A stretch of DNA of 64,000 nucleotides from Acidobacteriota bacterium (lineage in GTDB: Bacteria; Acidobacteriota; Vicinamibacteria; Vicinamibacterales; 2-12-FULL-66-21): positions 31,674 to 95,673 of the forward strand of contig QHWT01000075.1 in assembly GCA_003222675.1 (NCBI GenBank). The letters are read 5' to 3'. The notes beneath the pieces were generated by a model. That model was given only the letters and a program-made list of their open reading frames with translations. It did no database searches and was not told where the DNA came from. The position numbers were made by a program, and so were the translations under genes. Shown here one piece after another: positions 25,786-33,979 of the stretch (positions are counted from its first letter, which is position 1; the number at the start of each line of letters is the position of its first letter).

Positions 25786-27175
25786 CTTCTTCCTCTTTCA
25801 TCCGATTCAGCTTGTTGTGCAGCGTCTTCAGGCTGATGCCGAGGATCTCGGCCGCCCGGGTCTTGTTGTTGCGCGTGTGCTCGAGCGTCAGCACGATCAA
25901 GCGGCGCTCCGCTTCGTCGACGGTCGTCCCGGGCGAGAGCGTGACGGTAGGCAGCGTTTCCTCCCCCTTCGTCACCAGCAGCGGCGGCAAATGCGTGGTC
26001 GTGATGAAGTCGGCGTCCGAGAGGATCGTCGCACGCTCCATGACGTTTCGCAGCTCGCGGATGTTGCCCGGCCACGGATACTGCTCGAGGATCTGCATCG
26101 CATCCTGATCGACCGCGCGCACCGACTTGCCGTTGACGGCATTGAACTCGTTGAGGAACCGCTGGATCAGCAGCGGCACGTCTTCGCGGCGCTCGCGCAG
26201 CGGCGGCAGCTCGATTGCGAAGACGTTCAAGCGGTAATAGAGGTCTTCCCGCAGCTTGCCGTTGCGGACAGCATCCGCCGGATTCATGTTCGTCGCCGCG
26301 ATGACGCGGACATCGACCGTTTGCTCCTGGCGGCCGCCGAGCCGCCGGAACGTCCGCTCCTGCAGCACCCTCAGCAGCTTCACCTGCGTCGCGGGCTGCA
26401 TCTCCGCAATCTCGTCGAGAAACAGCGTGCCGCGGTGCGCGAGCTCGAAGACGCCGGTGCGCCGATCGTGCGCGCCGGTGAACGCGCCCTTCTCGTGCCC
26501 GAAGATCTCGCTCTCGAGCAGCGTCTCCGGAATCGCGGCGCAATTGATCGCGACGAACGGAAACGACGATCGCGGGCTCAGCTCGTGAATCGTCTGCGCG
26601 ATGAGCTCCTTGCCGGTTCCCGATTCGCCCCAGATCAGCACAGATGCGTTGGTCGGCGCCGCCTGTTCGACGACGCGATAGACGCTTCGAATGCCGGGGC
26701 TGTTGCCGACGATCCGCCCGAAGCTCCCCTGCTCGCGAAGCTGGCGGCGGAGGTGCTTCACCTCGCGCAGCGTCTCCTGACGTTCGACCGCTTTCTGCAG
26801 CAGGATCTTCAGCCGCTGCGGGTCGACTGGCTTACTCAGGTAATCGTACGCACCTTCCTTGATCGCCTCGACGGCACTCTCGACGGTGCCTTGCGCGGTC
26901 AGCAGAATGAGCGTGAGATCGGATAGCTGGTCCTTGAGCGCGCGCAGCAGCTCGAGCCCCCCCATCCGCGGCATGACGAGGTCCGACACGATGATCGCCG
27001 GCCGGAAAGTCGTGACCTTCTGCAGCGCTTCTTCACCGTTGGCGGCCGCGTCTGTGTGAAAGCCCCAGGCGCCGACGAGCTCGGTCAATCCGATGCGCGT
27101 GGACGGATCGTCCTCGACGATCAGGACGCGTTCGGCGGGAATCCCGGCACGATCTTCTGGCTCTTCGGTCGACAT
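25763..27175 (-). CDS. Sigma-54-dependent response regulator (NtrC family)
   Basis: 470 residues from ATG 27175; a GTG at 27202 is also in frame. A receiver domain with phospho-Asp in IIVSDLVMP (about D65) and acidic pocket VEDDPS is followed by an AAA+ domain (GESGTGKE, GAFTGA, LFLDEIAEM). A Fis-type HTH ends it (NKTRAAEILGISLKTLHNKLNRM). The kinase lies 13 nt downstream, so this is a complete NtrC-type two-component pair; its targets are unknown. The C-terminal codons derive from 7-bp repeats. Confidence 0.94.
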   Translation of the reverse strand: MSTEEPEDRAGIPAERVLIVEDDPSTRIGLTELVGAWGFHTDAAANGEEALQKVTTFRPAIIVSDLVMPRMGGLELLRALKDQLSDLTLILLTAQGTVESAVEAIKEGAYDYLSKPVDPQRLKILLQKAVERQETLREVKHLRRQLREQGSFGRIVGNSPGIRSVYRVVEQAAPTNASVLIWGESGTGKELIAQTIHELSPRSSFPFVAINCAAIPETLLESEIFGHEKGAFTGAHDRRTGVFELAHRGTLFLDEIAEMQPATQVKLLRVLQERTFRRLGGRQEQTVDVRVIAATNMNPADAVRNGKLREDLYYRLNVFAIELPPLRERREDVPLLIQRFLNEFNAVNGKSVRAVDQDAMQILEQYPWPGNIRELRNVMERATILSDADFITTTHLPPLLVTKGEETLPTVTLSPGTTVDEAERRLIVLTLEHTRNNKTRAAEILGISLKTLHNKLNRMKEEEGGRRQES

Positions 27176-27311
27176 GCGATCCGTTTCTGTCAGCGTAGTC
27201 ACAAATCCGAGTGTACCACCGGCAGCGTAAGAATTACCGGCTTCGGCGATCGTTCCTCTCGTCAGCGTTGAGGCTGAGTTTGAGGCCGGGGTACGACCAT
27301 TGCACTAACGG

Positions 27312-27325
27312 CTGTCGGAGGACAG
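27312..27325 (+). promoter_or_regulatory. Shine-Dalgarno sequence in a hairpin loop
   Basis: CTGTC-GGAG-GACAG precedes TTTT and the ATG at 27330. The 5-bp stem would hold GGAGG of the ribosome-binding site in or next to the loop. It may affect initiation or be fortuitous. Confidence 0.4.
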
Positions 27326-27329
27326 TTTT

Positions 27330-28016
27330 ATGAAGCGCATCTTCGTCCTGCTCTGCGGCGCGGCACTGATCGGTGCGTGCTCGCGCGAGCCGGAGACGCT
27401 GAAGGTTCCGAGTGCCGGCCATGCAGGCGTCGCCTCGGATCTCGCGGATCCAAGAGCTGTTGGTTCGACGGGCAAGGCGACCGATTATCGCGAGGTCACG
27501 ATCCCGGCCGGTACGGTGTTGCCCGTGACGCTCGAAACGTCCGTTGGATCGGACATCAGCCGCGTCGAGCAGCCGGTGCACGGCGCGCTGCGACGCGCCG
27601 TCACGATCGGCGGCGTTGAAGTGCTGCCCGCAGGCACGGCGATCAGTGGTCATGTGACCGCAGCGCGGCGTCCGGGCAAGGTCAAGGGGCGCGGCATGGT
27701 CGCGATGCGCTTCAATCAGCTCGACACGCCGGGAGAAGGGACGACCAGGATCAGCACGGCGACGGTATCACGCGTGGCGCCGGCGACCAAAGAGAAGGAT
27801 ACGCTGCAGATTATCGCGCCCGCGGCGGGCGGCGCGGTAGTCGGCCGTCTCGTGGGCGGCAAGAGCGGCGCGGCGAAGGGAGCGGTGATCGGCGGAGCGG
27901 CAGGCACGGGCTACGTGCTGTCGACGCGCGGCAAGGAAGTTCGCCTCGGCAGCGGCGCGCGCCTTGCGGTGCGGCTCACGGCGCCGGTGACGTTCAGAGT
28001 GCCGAATCGCAAATAG
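27330..28016 (+). CDS. Lipoprotein with glycine-zipper segment
   Basis: A 228-residue protein with a signal peptide and lipobox (LIGAC, Cys about 17). The middle part (TIPAGTVLPVTLETSVGSDISRVEQPVHGALRRAV...GTAISGHVTAAR) resembles the beta-rich domain seen in VirB10/TrbI-like and other envelope proteins. It is followed by a glycine-zipper-like stretch (AAGGAVVGRLVGGKSGAAKGAVIGGAAGTG, about 168-197). Probably an outer-membrane-associated protein of unknown role. It is divergent from the NtrC-type gene. Confidence 0.8.
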   Translation: MKRIFVLLCGAALIGACSREPETLKVPSAGHAGVASDLADPRAVGSTGKATDYREVTIPAGTVLPVTLETSVGSDISRVEQPVHGALRRAVTIGGVEVLPAGTAISGHVTAARRPGKVKGRGMVAMRFNQLDTPGEGTTRISTATVSRVAPATKEKDTLQIIAPAAGGAVVGRLVGGKSGAAKGAVIGGAAGTGYVLSTRGKEVRLGSGARLAVRLTAPVTFRVPNRK

Positions 28017-28031
28017 CCTTAAGACTGATAT

Positions 28032-28100
28032 CTCACGGCTCGCGCTGGCTCATGGCTTCGGCACTGCCCTGAGTCACAAGCCGCGAGCCGTGAGCCGTGT
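28032..28100 (+). repeat. 13-bp inverted repeat with GAGCCGT heptamers
   Basis: CTCACGGCTCGCG (28032-28044) and CGCGAGCCGTGAG (28082-28094) are a perfect 13-bp inverted repeat with a 37-nt loop. The right arm continues as a second GAGCCGT unit. It separates the lipoprotein and protease genes and could act as a transcriptional or mRNA-stability hairpin. Confidence 0.7.
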
Positions 28101-28112
28101 TAGATTCGGCGA

Positions 28113-28874
28113 GTGTCCGACGACGCCATCGAAGGTTCGCCGGAGCTCGCCGGCCGTCCCTTTCAGCGAGCGATCCTGCCCGTTGAACGAGCAGCCGCGG
28201 CGCTCGAAGTCATCCTGTGCTCCGGGTTTCCCACACAACTGATCCTCATCACGGTGCTGACGACGTTCGGAATGAAGCCGGTCGTCGCGGGTGGCCAGCT
28301 CTCGCCGCCGTTCGTGTTCTCGCTGACCCTGCTCGACACGGCCGTCCTCATCGGCCTTATCCTGTTTTTCCTGCGCGCGCATCGTGAATCGCCACGCGAG
28401 ATGTTCCTCGCGGCGCGCCCGCACACGCGCGAGCTGCTGTTTGGCGTGGCGCTGATTCCCGCATCGTTCACTGTCGTCGTCGGCGTGCTGCTGCTCCTGC
28501 AACTGGTCGTCCCCGGACTCCGGAACGTGCCACGCAATCCCCTGCAGGACCTGGCGCACACGCGCGCGAACGCGGTCCTCTTCGCGGTGGTGGTGATGAT
28601 CGCCGGCGGGGTGCGAGAAGAAGTGCAACGCGCGTTCGTGCTGCGGCGCTTCGAGCAATACCTCGGCGGCGGCGCGCTCGGTCTCGTGCTCTTCAGCGTG
28701 ATCTTCGGCCTGGGCCATCTGCCGCAGGGACACGACGTGGCCATCGCCACCGCGATCCTCGGCGCGTTCTGGGGCGCGATCTACCTGCGGCGGCGCTCGA
28801 TCCTCGGTCCGATGGTCGGGCACGCCGGGTTTAATCTCGCGCAGGTGGTGAAGTTCATCATGGTCGGCGCTTGA
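28113..28874 (+). CDS. CPBP-family intramembrane metalloprotease
   Basis: A 253-residue integral membrane protein of about 6-7 helices. The CPBP (Abi/CAAX protease) motifs are present: REEVQRAFVLRRFE (EExxxR), FGLGHLPQG (the first His) and VGHAGFNLAQV (HxxxN). GTG 28113 starts the frame. Such proteases cleave membrane substrates or help in bacteriocin self-protection; the substrate is unknown. The stop codon runs into the GGTCCGA heptamer array. Confidence 0.85.
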   Translation: MSDDAIEGSPELAGRPFQRAILPVERAAAALEVILCSGFPTQLILITVLTTFGMKPVVAGGQLSPPFVFSLTLLDTAVLIGLILFFLRAHRESPREMFLAARPHTRELLFGVALIPASFTVVVGVLLLLQLVVPGLRNVPRNPLQDLAHTRANAVLFAVVVMIAGGVREEVQRAFVLRRFEQYLGGGALGLVLFSVIFGLGHLPQGHDVAIATAILGAFWGAIYLRRRSILGPMVGHAGFNLAQVVKFIMVGA

Positions 28875-28897
28875 GGTCCGAGGTCCGAGGTCCGATA
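28875..28897. repeat. GGTCCGA heptamer array starting at a stop codon
   Basis: Three 7-bp units directly after the TGA of the CPBP gene. The same family occurs at 30271-30320, 53717-53790 and, as the reverse complement, 61574-61640. Confidence 0.85.
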
Positions 28898-28913
28898 AGA
28901 TAGACGGACGCGC

Positions 28914-30326
28914 GTGTCTTCAGCCACACAACCGGCAGCCGTGACGCGGCGCCAATGGGTCCTGCTTTTCTGCCTGTTTCTTCTGTCGCTGCCGGCGGTC
29001 ACGACGCGGATTTATTCTTCTGACGAGATTCAGTACTTCGCTTACCTGCGATCGCTCTGGTTTGATCGCGACCTGTCGTTCGAAAACGAGTATCGCTACT
29101 TCTACGATCGGGGCATCGCGCAGTCGGAAGGATTTCACGAGACATTCCTGGAGCGTCAGACGGAAGCCGGACGCCGCGTGAACTTCGGGACGATTGGATG
29201 CGCGATCCTGTGGGCGCCGTTCTACGCGGCAGGAGATATCCTCGCGCGAGTGACGGGCATGCCGGCAGACGGTTTTTCGAAGCCGTACATCGCGGCCGTC
29301 GCATACGGCTCCGCCGTGTACGGATTCGCCGCGATCGTGTTCGCGATGCTGTCGGCCGAACGTCTCGGCCTGGCGCCGTTCGGAGCCGCGCTCGCGGTGT
29401 GGTTCGGGACGCCTCTCCTCTTTTATATGTACGTCGCGCCACCGTTCTCGCACGCGTGCTCGGCATTCGCCGTCGCGCTGTTCATGTGGACGTGGCTGAA
29501 GGTGCGCGCCTCATGGTCCATCCAAGGCGCATTCGCGCTCGGCGCCGCGGGGGCGCTGATGGCGATGATCCGCGAACAGGACCTCTTTTTTGTGGCCGGA
29601 CCTGCAGCTGATTTCGTACTAACGGGCTTCAGGCTTCAGGCTTCAGGCTTCAGGCTCGCCGCCGGAGCCGCGGGTGTGCTCGGCTTCGCGGCGGCGTACA
29701 TTCCGCAGGCGATCGTATACGTGCGGCTGAACGGGCATCTCGGGCCGTCGCGGCTGGTGACGCGAAAAATGAGCTGGCACGCGCCGCATGCCCTGCAGGT
29801 CATGTTCTCGCCGGAGCACGGGTATTTCGTGTGGACGCCGCTCGCGTTGATCGCGATCGCTGGTCTCGTGTGGCTCGCGGTCGCAACGAACCAGAGCGAC
29901 AGGCGTGTCGCCGGCTGCATGCTTCTCGTGATTGCGCTGCAGGTCTATGTCGGCGGCAGCGTGGAATCGTGGACAGTCGCGGGGGCGTTTGGCCAGAGAC
30001 GATTCATCGCGCTCACCGCGTTCCTCGTGATCGGCCTTGCCGCGTTGATGCAGGCGCGCGCGGGATTCAGGCTCCGAAAGCGCGCGACCACGGTTGTTGT
30101 CGCGCTCGCCGTGTACTGGAATCTCGCGCTGATCGCCGAGTTCGCGACGGGGCTGATGGATCGGCAACGGCTCGAGCCTGCGAAGAACGCGTACGACGCC
30201 TTCATCACGGTGCCGCGGCTGGCGCCGTCGCTGGCATATCGGTACCTGTTCGAGCGAAGCTCGTTCTATCGAGGTCCGAGGTCCGAGAGCCGAGGTCGGT
30301 CCGAGACTCGAGGTCCCAGCTCCTGA
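28914..30326 (+). CDS. Integral membrane glycosyltransferase-like protein (PMT/GT39-like)
   Basis: A 470-residue protein with about 10 predicted membrane helices, starting at GTG 28914. The early loop YSSDEIQYFAYLRSLWFDRDLSFENEYRYF contains the acidic residues expected of the first periplasmic loop of GT-C enzymes. It is homologous in layout to the second module of the fused gene at 37862 (FYYFAYLRSIAFDRDVNFNNDYRL). Four in-frame heptamers encode GFRLQASGFRL (about residues 238-250), and the C-terminus (RGPRSESRGRSETRGPSS) is encoded by GGTCCGA heptamers. It is probably involved in lipid-linked sugar transfer to a surface glycan. Confidence 0.8.
   Translation: MSSATQPAAVTRRQWVLLFCLFLLSLPAVTTRIYSSDEIQYFAYLRSLWFDRDLSFENEYRYFYDRGIAQSEGFHETFLERQTEAGRRVNFGTIGCAILWAPFYAAGDILARVTGMPADGFSKPYIAAVAYGSAVYGFAAIVFAMLSAERLGLAPFGAALAVWFGTPLLFYMYVAPPFSHACSAFAVALFMWTWLKVRASWSIQGAFALGAAGALMAMIREQDLFFVAGPAADFVLTGFRLQASGFRLAAGAAGVLGFAAAYIPQAIVYVRLNGHLGPSRLVTRKMSWHAPHALQVMFSPEHGYFVWTPLALIAIAGLVWLAVATNQSDRRVAGCMLLVIALQVYVGGSVESWTVAGAFGQRRFIALTAFLVIGLAALMQARAGFRLRKRATTVVVALAVYWNLALIAEFATGLMDRQRLEPAKNAYDAFITVPRLAPSLAYRYLFERSSFYRGPRSESRGRSETRGPSS
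29626..29657. repeat. In-frame GGCTTCA heptamer array inside the membrane glycosyltransferase
   Basis: Four perfect GGCTTCA units and a partial fifth. Because 7 is not a multiple of 3, the run cycles through the frames and encodes GFRLQASGFRL with no stop. It is the reverse complement of the TGAAGCC arrays at 23100 and 53795. Confidence 0.85.
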
Positions 30327-30327
30327 C

Positions 30328-31554
30328 GTGCGCATTCTCTATCTTGCGGACATCCGGTTTCCCCTCGAGCGGGCCAACGGCATCCAGTCGATGGCGACGT
30401 GTCATGCGCTCGCAGCGCGGGGACACGACGTGACAATGATCGTCCGGCCGGACACGCACACCCCGGCGCTCGATCCGTTCGTTTTCTACGGCGTGCCAAG
30501 AATTGATCGACTCCGGATCGAGATCGCGCCGATCAGCGGGCCACCCGCGGCCAGACGCGCGGGCTACCTGACGTATGCAATCGGTCGCTCGCTCGGCCAC
30601 GCGCGCCAGGATTTGATCTTCACGCGCGATCTCGGGCTGGCAGCGCTCGTGCTGAGACTGCCGGCGTCGCTGCGCGCGCCGCTCGCGTACGAGGCGCACG
30701 GGATCGCTAGGGACTCTGCGGCGGCGCTCCCCGATCTGCTCTCGTCTGCGCCGCGCGCCTCCACCGCGAAACTGCGCCGGCTCGGACAGCGCGATGCGCG
30801 CGTCTGGCGTGTCGCGGACGCGTATGTCACGATCACCGAGGGGCTCGCGCGCGAACTGAGCCGCCGATTCGGCGAGAGGCCGCGGGTTGCCGTCGTGCCG
30901 GACGGCGTTCGGCTGACGGCTGACGCCACTGATCACGTGGCCGCCGGCCATGCGAATCACAAACCAGCCGCGGATGGTACGGATCAGAAACCATTCACGA
31001 TCGGCTACGCGGGGCACCTGTATCCGTGGAAGGGCGTGCATCTCGTTATCGAGGCCGTTGCGGCGCTGGCGGACACGCGCGGCCTGATTATCGGCGGCCA
31101 CGAACGCGAAGGCGATCTCGCAAGGCTGCGCGAGCTCGTCGATCAGCTCGACTGCACGTCGCGGGTGACGTTCACGGGCCGCGTTGCACCCGTCGATGTC
31201 GCGCCGCTGTTGAAACGGGCGGACGTGCTCACGCTGCCCAACCCCGCTTCGGCGATCTCCACGGCGTTTACGTCACCATTGAAGCTGTTCGAGTACATGG
31301 CGGCCGGACGGCCGATCGTCGCGAGCGACTTGCCGTCGATTCGCGAGATCCTCACGGACGGCCACAACGCCCTGCTCGTCGAGGCAGGGAACCCGCAGGC
31401 GCTGACGGCGGCGATCCGCCGTCTCAAGGAAGACGCCCAGGCAGGCGAGCGGCTCGCGCGACAGGCGCTGGAAGACGTGCGGCAGTACACGTGGGAGCGC
31501 CGGGCGGCGAAGCTCGAGTCGCTCTTCACGCAGGTGGTCGAGGCCGCCGCGTGA
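30328..31554 (+). CDS. GT4-family glycosyltransferase
   Basis: A 408-residue cytoplasmic GT-B glycosyltransferase starting at GTG 30328 (RILYLADIRFPLERANGIQSMATCHALAARGH). The C-terminal donor-binding half has IGYAGHLYPWKGVHLVIEA and PLKLFEYMAAGRPIVASDLPSIREIL (E-x7-E type). Residues around 198-220 (DHVAAGHANHKPAADGTDQ) interrupt the usual short linker and are encoded by a degenerate copy of the 9-bp ATCCGTG repeat, reversed. Its stop overlaps the methyltransferase start (GTGA). Confidence 0.9.
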   Translation: MRILYLADIRFPLERANGIQSMATCHALAARGHDVTMIVRPDTHTPALDPFVFYGVPRIDRLRIEIAPISGPPAARRAGYLTYAIGRSLGHARQDLIFTRDLGLAALVLRLPASLRAPLAYEAHGIARDSAAALPDLLSSAPRASTAKLRRLGQRDARVWRVADAYVTITEGLARELSRRFGERPRVAVVPDGVRLTADATDHVAAGHANHKPAADGTDQKPFTIGYAGHLYPWKGVHLVIEAVAALADTRGLIIGGHEREGDLARLRELVDQLDCTSRVTFTGRVAPVDVAPLLKRADVLTLPNPASAISTAFTSPLKLFEYMAAGRPIVASDLPSIREILTDGHNALLVEAGNPQALTAAIRRLKEDAQAGERLARQALEDVRQYTWERRAAKLESLFTQVVEAAA

Positions 31555-32822
31555 TCTCGCCGCGGCTGCTGTCGCTCGTTCGCTGCCCCGAGTGTCATGG
31601 CACCCTGCGAGAATCTCCTGGCGCGTTGACCTGCGGATCGTGCGGTCGCACGTACGGATCCGCGTCGGGTGATTTCCTGGATCTGAGGCCGCATGTCGCG
31701 TTCGAGGAACGCACGAAATACCTCGACGAGGCGCTCCACGCCGACGCCCGGCACGAACGTGTGTCGCCGCCGCTGCTCGGCTCGAAAATCCGCAACGACA
31801 TGTTGCGGGCCTTTCTTGCGCCCACGCCGTCGGATGTGGTCGCCGATCTTGGATGCGGCAGCGGACGCGCGCTGCTCTGGAACCGCGACTGGGGCTCGGC
31901 GACCGTCGGGATCGACATCGCGCCGTTCTTTGCGCGCGACGCGCGTCAGCAGGTGGATCTGGTGATCGGCGATCTGCGCCGCCTTCCGTTCGCGGACGCC
32001 GCCTTCACCAAAGCCTACTCGCTCGACGTGCTGGAGCACCTGTCGCCCGACGCGCTTCGCGGAATGCTGAGAGAAGCCGCACGGGTGATCGCGCCCGGCG
32101 GCTCATTGTTCGTGTACACGCACGTGCGCAAGAACGCCCGTATCGCGATGGGATTGCGCTGGGTGAATGCGCTCGCGCGCCAACTCGATCGCGCCCACCT
32201 GATCGATTTGCGGCAGGAACATCTGCGCAAGGCCGACCATCTCAATCCGCTCGCGGACATCCCGGAACTGCGGCGCGTCGCCGGCGAAACCGGTTTCCGC
32301 ATCACGCGCATCCGGTATTACACGCCGATCGTCGGCGGCTTCGTCGAGAACATCCTCGTGCGGATGGCGGAGCGGCAGCTGGCGCGCCGCGCCGCCAGGC
32401 GGCTCGCGTCGAAGATGGACGGGGCCTCGGCGGATCGACAGGCGATTAAGGAGGCGCGCAGCGCCGCGAAGGCGCAGATTGCCGCGAGCGCCGCCACCCG
32501 AGCCGCCTTCCGCGCGTTGACGGTGGCGATGAAGCTCGACTTGCTGTTGTTCGGATCGATCGAGTCCGGACCGTTCTTCGCATTGCTCGAGAAGAAGACG
32601 GAGGTTAGAGCAGACCGAGGAGACGGAAGAGACGGAGGAGACGGAGAAGAACACGAAGGAAACGGATCCAATAAACGAAGCAACGAAGGTAACGAAGGGC
32701 AACGAAGGTTTTCCTCCGTTTCTCTTCGTTTTCTCCGTTGCTTCGTTTTTGAGATCCGTTCTCTTCGTGTTCTTCGTTCTCTTCGCGTTCTTCGTGTTCT
32801 TCGTGGATGCGCGCGCCGATGA
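31551..32822 (+). CDS. SAM-dependent methyltransferase with N-terminal zinc ribbon
   Basis: 423 residues from GTG 31551. The N-terminus LLSLVRCPECHGTL....LTCGSCGRTYG is a Trm112-like zinc ribbon. The class I SAM domain follows, with motif I VVADLGCGSGRAL and post-motifs GIDIA and SLDVLEHL, VIAPGGSLFVYTH. It probably methylates a sugar or lipid in the glycan pathway. The last 70 or so residues (from EVRADRGDGRDGGDGEE) are low-complexity, encoded by 9-bp repeats, and end exactly where the next gene begins (ATGA). Confidence 0.85.
   Translation: MISPRLLSLVRCPECHGTLRESPGALTCGSCGRTYGSASGDFLDLRPHVAFEERTKYLDEALHADARHERVSPPLLGSKIRNDMLRAFLAPTPSDVVADLGCGSGRALLWNRDWGSATVGIDIAPFFARDARQQVDLVIGDLRRLPFADAAFTKAYSLDVLEHLSPDALRGMLREAARVIAPGGSLFVYTHVRKNARIAMGLRWVNALARQLDRAHLIDLRQEHLRKADHLNPLADIPELRRVAGETGFRITRIRYYTPIVGGFVENILVRMAERQLARRAARRLASKMDGASADRQAIKEARSAAKAQIAASAATRAAFRALTVAMKLDLLLFGSIESGPFFALLEKKTEVRADRGDGRDGGDGEEHEGNGSNKRSNEGNEGQRRFSSVSLRFLRCFVFEIRSLRVLRSLRVLRVLRGCARR
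32590..32812 (+). repeat. 9-bp repeats forming a long hairpin at the methyltransferase 3' end
   Basis: Left arm: GAGGAGACG, then AACGAAGGT-type 9-bp units; right arm: TTCGTGTTC-type units in inverse complement. Perfect pairs are 32649-32658/32763-32772 (10 bp), 32661-32668/32753-32760 (8 bp) and 32673-32685/32736-32748 (13 bp), enclosing a loop of about 50 nt. All of it is translated as the methyltransferase tail. Confidence 0.85.
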
Positions 32823-33979
32823 GAATCCTCTACTCCGCCATCGACCAGATGGTGCCGGGCACCAAGGGAGGATCGGTGCACGTGACGGCGGTGGCCGAGG
32901 GTCTCGCGGCGCTGGGGCATGAGGTCCACGCGCTCGTCACGCCAGGCAAGGAACGTCCGCGAGCCAGCGCCGTCCAGTGGATCGCGATGCGACCGCCGCT
33001 CGGATCCTCGCACCTGCGGTTGACGCGATCGAGTGCGATCGCCGACCTTGCCGCACGACTGCAACCCGACGTCATCATGGAGCGGTACCACAACTTCGGT
33101 GGCGAGGCGATCGTCGCGGCAGACGCGTTGGGTGCGATCGCGGTGCTCGAGGTGAATGCGCCCGTCATCGATCATCCCGGCTCGCGCAAGGCCTGGCTGG
33201 ATCGAGCGCTGCTCGTTCAGCCGATGCGGCGATGGCGCCAGCGCCTGTGCAGCCTTGCCGACGTCATCGTCACGCCGCAGCTCGCTGTTCTGCCGGCGGG
33301 CATTCCCGCGAACCGTGTCGCCGTGCTCGAATGGGGTGCCGATACCGATCGTTTCCGGCCGGGTCTCTGCGTTCCCGCGCCGTTCACTCGACCATCCGTC
33401 ACCACGCTCGCGGTGTTCGCCGGCGCATTCCGCAACTGGCATGGCGCGATTCACCTGGTGCGTGCGATCAAGGCGCTGCATGCCCGCGGGCGCACTGGCA
33501 TTGGCGCGGTGCTCATCGGCGATGGTCCCGAACTGGCGCGCGTGCGCGAGGAAGCGTCGGGTGTGCCGGCGATTCTCATAACCGGCGCCCAGCCTCACGA
33601 CGCGATGCCCGCAGCGCTTGCGGCGGCGGATGTGGGCGTCGCGCCGTTCGACCTTGGCGCCCATGCGGCGCTGTCGCTCGGGTTCTATTGGTCGCCTCTG
33701 AAGATCTTCGAGTACATGGCCGCCGGCTTGCCGGTGATCGCGCCGCGGTCAGATCGCATCCCGTCGCTCGTCGAAAACGGCCGCGAGGGCATCCTTTACG
33801 ATCCGCGGGATCCCGATGCGCTGGCCGCGGCGCTCGAGCAGATGACCGATTCCAGGCTGCGCGCCTCGCTCGGCGCCGCGGCGCGTGAGCGCGCGGTGCG
33901 TGACTACAGCTGGAGCGCCCACTGCCGCGCGCTCGAGGGGGCGATCGTTCAGGCACGTGCACGCCGCCGCACAGCATGA
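32819..33979 (+). CDS. GT4-family glycosyltransferase
   Basis: 386 residues from ATG 32819 (MRILYSAIDQMVPGTKGGSVHV); a start at 32807 is possible. The Gly-rich N-terminal loop (PGTKGGSVHV) and C-terminal APFDLGAHAALSLGFYWSPLKIFEYMAAGLPVIAPRSDRIPSLVE place it in the GT-B/GT4 group. ATGA overlap with the methyltransferase upstream and with the next glycosyltransferase downstream shows a single operon. Confidence 0.9.
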   Translation: MRILYSAIDQMVPGTKGGSVHVTAVAEGLAALGHEVHALVTPGKERPRASAVQWIAMRPPLGSSHLRLTRSSAIADLAARLQPDVIMERYHNFGGEAIVAADALGAIAVLEVNAPVIDHPGSRKAWLDRALLVQPMRRWRQRLCSLADVIVTPQLAVLPAGIPANRVAVLEWGADTDRFRPGLCVPAPFTRPSVTTLAVFAGAFRNWHGAIHLVRAIKALHARGRTGIGAVLIGDGPELARVREEASGVPAILITGAQPHDAMPAALAAADVGVAPFDLGAHAALSLGFYWSPLKIFEYMAAGLPVIAPRSDRIPSLVENGREGILYDPRDPDALAAALEQMTDSRLRASLGAAARERAVRDYSWSAHCRALEGAIVQARARRRTA

